A stretch of 64,000 nt of DNA from contig CAMLSX010000007.1 of NCBI GenBank assembly GCA_946484175.1, positions 1 to 64,000 of the forward strand, in the 5' to 3' direction. Source of the DNA: an uncultured Clostridia bacterium (GTDB lineage: Bacteria; Bacillota; Clostridia; Oscillospirales; Acutalibacteraceae). The notes below the pieces were generated by a model, which was given only the letters and a program-made list of their open reading frames with translations, made no database searches and had not been told where the DNA came from. Positions within the stretch are counted from its first letter, which is position 1. Each line of letters starts with the position of its first letter. The position numbers and the translations under genes are program-made. Positions 61,314 to 64,000 of the stretch are shown here, one piece after another.

Positions 61314-63030
61314 CAGCAAAAGAAAGCTGGAACAACAGCTTGCACAGGCAGTCCGCGAAGAGACGCCTGATCTCCTGCCGCAGATTCTTTCCGCAAGACA
61401 ATTGCAGAAAGGACGGATAATCGATATGACACAGGAGCTTCAGAAACAAAAACAAAAGAAAAACCATGTACGCAATTGGGCAATTGCCGCGGCAGCAGCA
61501 CTGGTGCTGGCAGTAGGCGGCTTTGCCGGATATCAGTATCAGTTCGCGGTGGATACCGCTGTCAGCATTGATGTCAACCCCAGCATCCGGCTGGAAGTTA
61601 ACCGCCAGGAGAAGATTCTCTCTGCCAATGCACTCAATGATGACGCCGAGAAGATTCTCGATGGCATGGAGCTTAACGGGACGAACCTGAAAACAGCAGT
61701 CAACGCTATTATCGGTTCGATGGTGCAGAATGGTTACCTTACGAATGATTCCAACTCCATCCTGTTGACGGTGGATAACGACGATGCAGCAAAGCGTGAA
61801 GCACTACAAAAAGAACTGATGGCAGATGTAAATGCCAGCTTGGAATCCCTTTCGATGACCGGCACTGTTTTTAGCCAGTCGCTCTCTACCAATGACCAGA
61901 TCCTGGCGCTGGCAAAGCAGTACAACATTTCTGAAGGCAAAGCCTCCTGGATTCAGGCACTGGTTACTGCCGACAGCACACTTTCTGCCGATACACTGGC
62001 AGAGCTTTCCATCAATGATCTCGCTCTTCTGGCAGAGGGCCGCGGCCTGAAAAACGAAGTCATGGGCACCGCAGACGAAAGCGGTTATATTGGCGCCGAA
62101 AAGGCGGAAGCTATCGCCATTGAAAAAGCCGGCGGCGGTACCCTGACTTCCATTGAATTGGATTTGGATGACGGCATCATGGTCTATGAGGGCGAACTGG
62201 TTAAAGACGGCGTGGAGTATGACTTTGATATCAACGCGCAGACCGGTGAAATCATCAAGTGGGAAGCAGAAAAGGCTGAGCAGGATAAAACTCCTTCCAG
62301 CAGCGACATCGGCCTCGAAAAGGCAAAGAGCCTGGTGCTGCAGAAGATTCCCGGCGCAACCATTACCGAAATCAAGCTGGATGTTGATGATGGCGTGCGC
62401 AAGTATGAAGGCGAAGCAATTTTGAATTCTGTAGAATATGAATTTGAGATCAAGGCTTCTGACGGGACCTTCCTCAAATGGGAAGAAGAAAAGAAGCAGA
62501 GTTCTGCTGCTAATACCAACACCAATAATAACAATAGCAACAATAACAACACCACTGCACAGCCCACTACGAAACCCACCACAAAGCCCACCACCAAACC
62601 CTCTTCTATTACCATGGATGATGCTCGTAACCTGGTTCTGAACAAAGTCTCCGGAGCAACCATCACCCAGCTGGAAGTAGATTATGAGGATGGCCGCAAA
62701 GTGTATGAAGGCGAAGCTTATAAGGGTAATATCGAGTATGAGTTTGAAATTGATGCTTCTACCGGTAAATTTATCAAGTGGGAACAGGATGTTATGGATG
62801 ACGACGACCGCGACGATAAGCCCGCTGATTCTTCAGGGTTGATTACAGAAGCAAAAGCCCGTGAAGTGGTTTTGAATAAGCTGCCGGGCGGTACCATTGT
62901 CTCTATTGAACTGGATGAAGATGACGGTATTTACACCTATGAAGGAGAAGTCAGAAAAGATGGTGTTGAGTATGAATTTACGGTAAATGCCAAAACGGGC
63001 TCCATTATTGAATGGGAACGTGATGATTAA
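61306..63030 (+). CDS. Membrane anti-sigma-like protein: RsgI-like extracytoplasmic domain plus four PepSY-like repeats
   Basis: Overlaps the sigma gene; single TM WAIAAAAALVLAVGGFAGY; VSIDVNPSIRLEVN; four repeats of the type AKSLVLQKIPGATITEIKLDVDDGVRKYEGEA...YEFEIKASDGTFLKWEEE. Confidence 0.85.
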   Translation: MADSKRKLEQQLAQAVREETPDLLPQILSARQLQKGRIIDMTQELQKQKQKKNHVRNWAIAAAAALVLAVGGFAGYQYQFAVDTAVSIDVNPSIRLEVNRQEKILSANALNDDAEKILDGMELNGTNLKTAVNAIIGSMVQNGYLTNDSNSILLTVDNDDAAKREALQKELMADVNASLESLSMTGTVFSQSLSTNDQILALAKQYNISEGKASWIQALVTADSTLSADTLAELSINDLALLAEGRGLKNEVMGTADESGYIGAEKAEAIAIEKAGGGTLTSIELDLDDGIMVYEGELVKDGVEYDFDINAQTGEIIKWEAEKAEQDKTPSSSDIGLEKAKSLVLQKIPGATITEIKLDVDDGVRKYEGEAILNSVEYEFEIKASDGTFLKWEEEKKQSSAANTNTNNNNSNNNNTTAQPTTKPTTKPTTKPSSITMDDARNLVLNKVSGATITQLEVDYEDGRKVYEGEAYKGNIEYEFEIDASTGKFIKWEQDVMDDDDRDDKPADSSGLITEAKAREVVLNKLPGGTIVSIELDEDDGIYTYEGEVRKDGVEYEFTVNAKTGSIIEWERDD

Positions 63031-63053
63031 TCTGAAGTAAAAAAACACTTCCA

Positions 63054-63088
63054 AAACCGGGTCTGTGATAAGCAGGCCCGGTTTTTTT
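63054..63088 (+). terminator. Rho-independent terminator
   Basis: AAACCGGGTCTG-TGATAAG-CAGGCCCGGTTTTTTT. Confidence 0.88.
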
Positions 63089-63122
63089 CGTGAAAGGAAT
63101 ATCTTGAACCTCAAAATAAGTT

Positions 63123-63151
63123 TTGCTTTTTACGATAAAATACGGTATAAT
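63123..63151 (+). promoter_or_regulatory. Sigma-A promoter of degV-like gene
   Basis: TTGCTT-N17-TATAAT. Confidence 0.8.
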
Positions 63152-63248
63152 GTGGGATAAAGGAATGGTTTGCTGCGATTGCTCTGCAAAATGGTTGGCT
63201 TGTGCGAAAAATGCAGCTTGAATTTTATAAAACTGGAGGGTTCTTTTA

Positions 63249-64000
63249 GTGAGCGAACAGAATTTTGTAATTGTAACAGATGTAAACTGCGATTTTACGC
63301 CGGAAATGGTCGAAAAATTGGGTATTTCGGTAATCCCTATGGAATTTTCGATTGATGGTGTAAGCTATTACCATTATCCTGATGCCCACGAAATGTCCAT
63401 GGAAGATTTTTACGCCCAGATTCGCGGCGGAAAAATGCCCACCACCACGCAGATTAATCAGATGACCTATCGGAAATTCTTCACCCCCATTCTGGAAGAA
63501 GGAAAGGATATTTTGTATATCTGCTTTTCCTCCGGTCTGAGCAGCACCTGGCAGTCTTCCTGTATGGCTGCCCGCGAGCTGGAAGAAAAATTCCCAGGCC
63601 GCCGCGTCATCAGTGTAGATTCCCGCGCTGCCAGTGCCGGTGAGGGCCTGCTGGTGATGTATGCGGTGCGCATGAAAGAAAACGGCGCTTCTATGGAAGA
63701 AATTGCTGCATGGATTGAAGAGAATCGCGATTATGTATGTCATTGGGTACTGGTGGATGATTTGAAGCATCTGCATCGCGGCGGACGTCTTCCGGCAGTG
63801 GCTGCGGTTGCCGGTATGGCGCTGGGCATTAAGCCTCTGATCCATGTGACCGAAGAAGGAAAACTGGAAGCAATGGGTAAAGTGCGCGGACGCAAAAAAG
63901 GCGTTGATTTCCTGTTCAAACAGATCGAGGAAACCTGTCCCAATCCGCGTGAATCTATCATGTGGATTGTTCACACGGCCTGTGAAGATGAAGCCAAAGA
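63249..64000 (+). CDS. DegV family (fatty acid-binding) protein, partial at window end
   Basis: GTG start with GGAGGG upstream; VIVTDVNCDFTPEMVEKLGISVIPMEFSIDG, SSGLSSTWQSS, LHRGGRLPAVAAVAGMALGIKPL; not in the supplied ORF track as plus-strand because it runs off the end. Confidence 0.92.
   Translation, partial: MSEQNFVIVTDVNCDFTPEMVEKLGISVIPMEFSIDGVSYYHYPDAHEMSMEDFYAQIRGGKMPTTTQINQMTYRKFFTPILEEGKDILYICFSSGLSSTWQSSCMAARELEEKFPGRRVISVDSRAASAGEGLLVMYAVRMKENGASMEEIAAWIEENRDYVCHWVLVDDLKHLHRGGRLPAVAAVAGMALGIKPLIHVTEEGKLEAMGKVRGRKKGVDFLFKQIEETCPNPRESIMWIVHTACEDEAK

Noticed and set aside
63246-63974. 242-aa minus-strand ORF at the window end
   Set aside because: Antisense to a clear DegV-family gene with GTG start, RBS and consensus promoter on the plus strand.

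Overview
Window from a Gram-positive anaerobe, probably a Clostridia/Oscillospiraceae-type chromosome (inferred from gene content and order). It is mostly core-genome and strongly biased to the minus strand: about 45 CDS, with plus-strand genes only at rpmB (25.0 kb) and from 59 kb onward. Main blocks, left to right: partial rplU; a large secreted SH3b-repeat/lysozyme protein; carB; a sugar isomerase/cupin/HAD operon with a LacI/CcpA-type operator; a PBP; a TPP-riboswitch thiSFGHEC operon; nfnAB; a flavin reductase with duplicated rubredoxin domains; an SPFH/zinc-ribbon/TPM locus; a ylo-type housekeeping run (yicC-remA-gmk-rpoZ-priA-def-fmt-yugP-rsmB-rlmN-prpC-prkC-rsgA-thiN, with rpmB opposing); a biotin-dependent transcarboxylase-like operon; rluB/dac/gerW/scpBA/site-2 protease; addA; two flavoproteins; a P-type ATPase; an O-antigen-ligase-like protein; an ECF sigma factor with an RsgI/PepSY-like partner; and partial degV. 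I found no CRISPR array, tRNA/rRNA gene, transposase or prophage. The best second-look items are: a GH24 lysozyme domain apparently interrupted by an SH3b domain; a hairpin-packed ~320 bp intergenic region between fmt and yugP; a branched structured element between thiH and thiG; the ECF/RsgI-like/PepSY pair; and the SPFH/Zn-ribbon/TPM module lacking PspA. All family assignments are from reading the translations; no database search was run.
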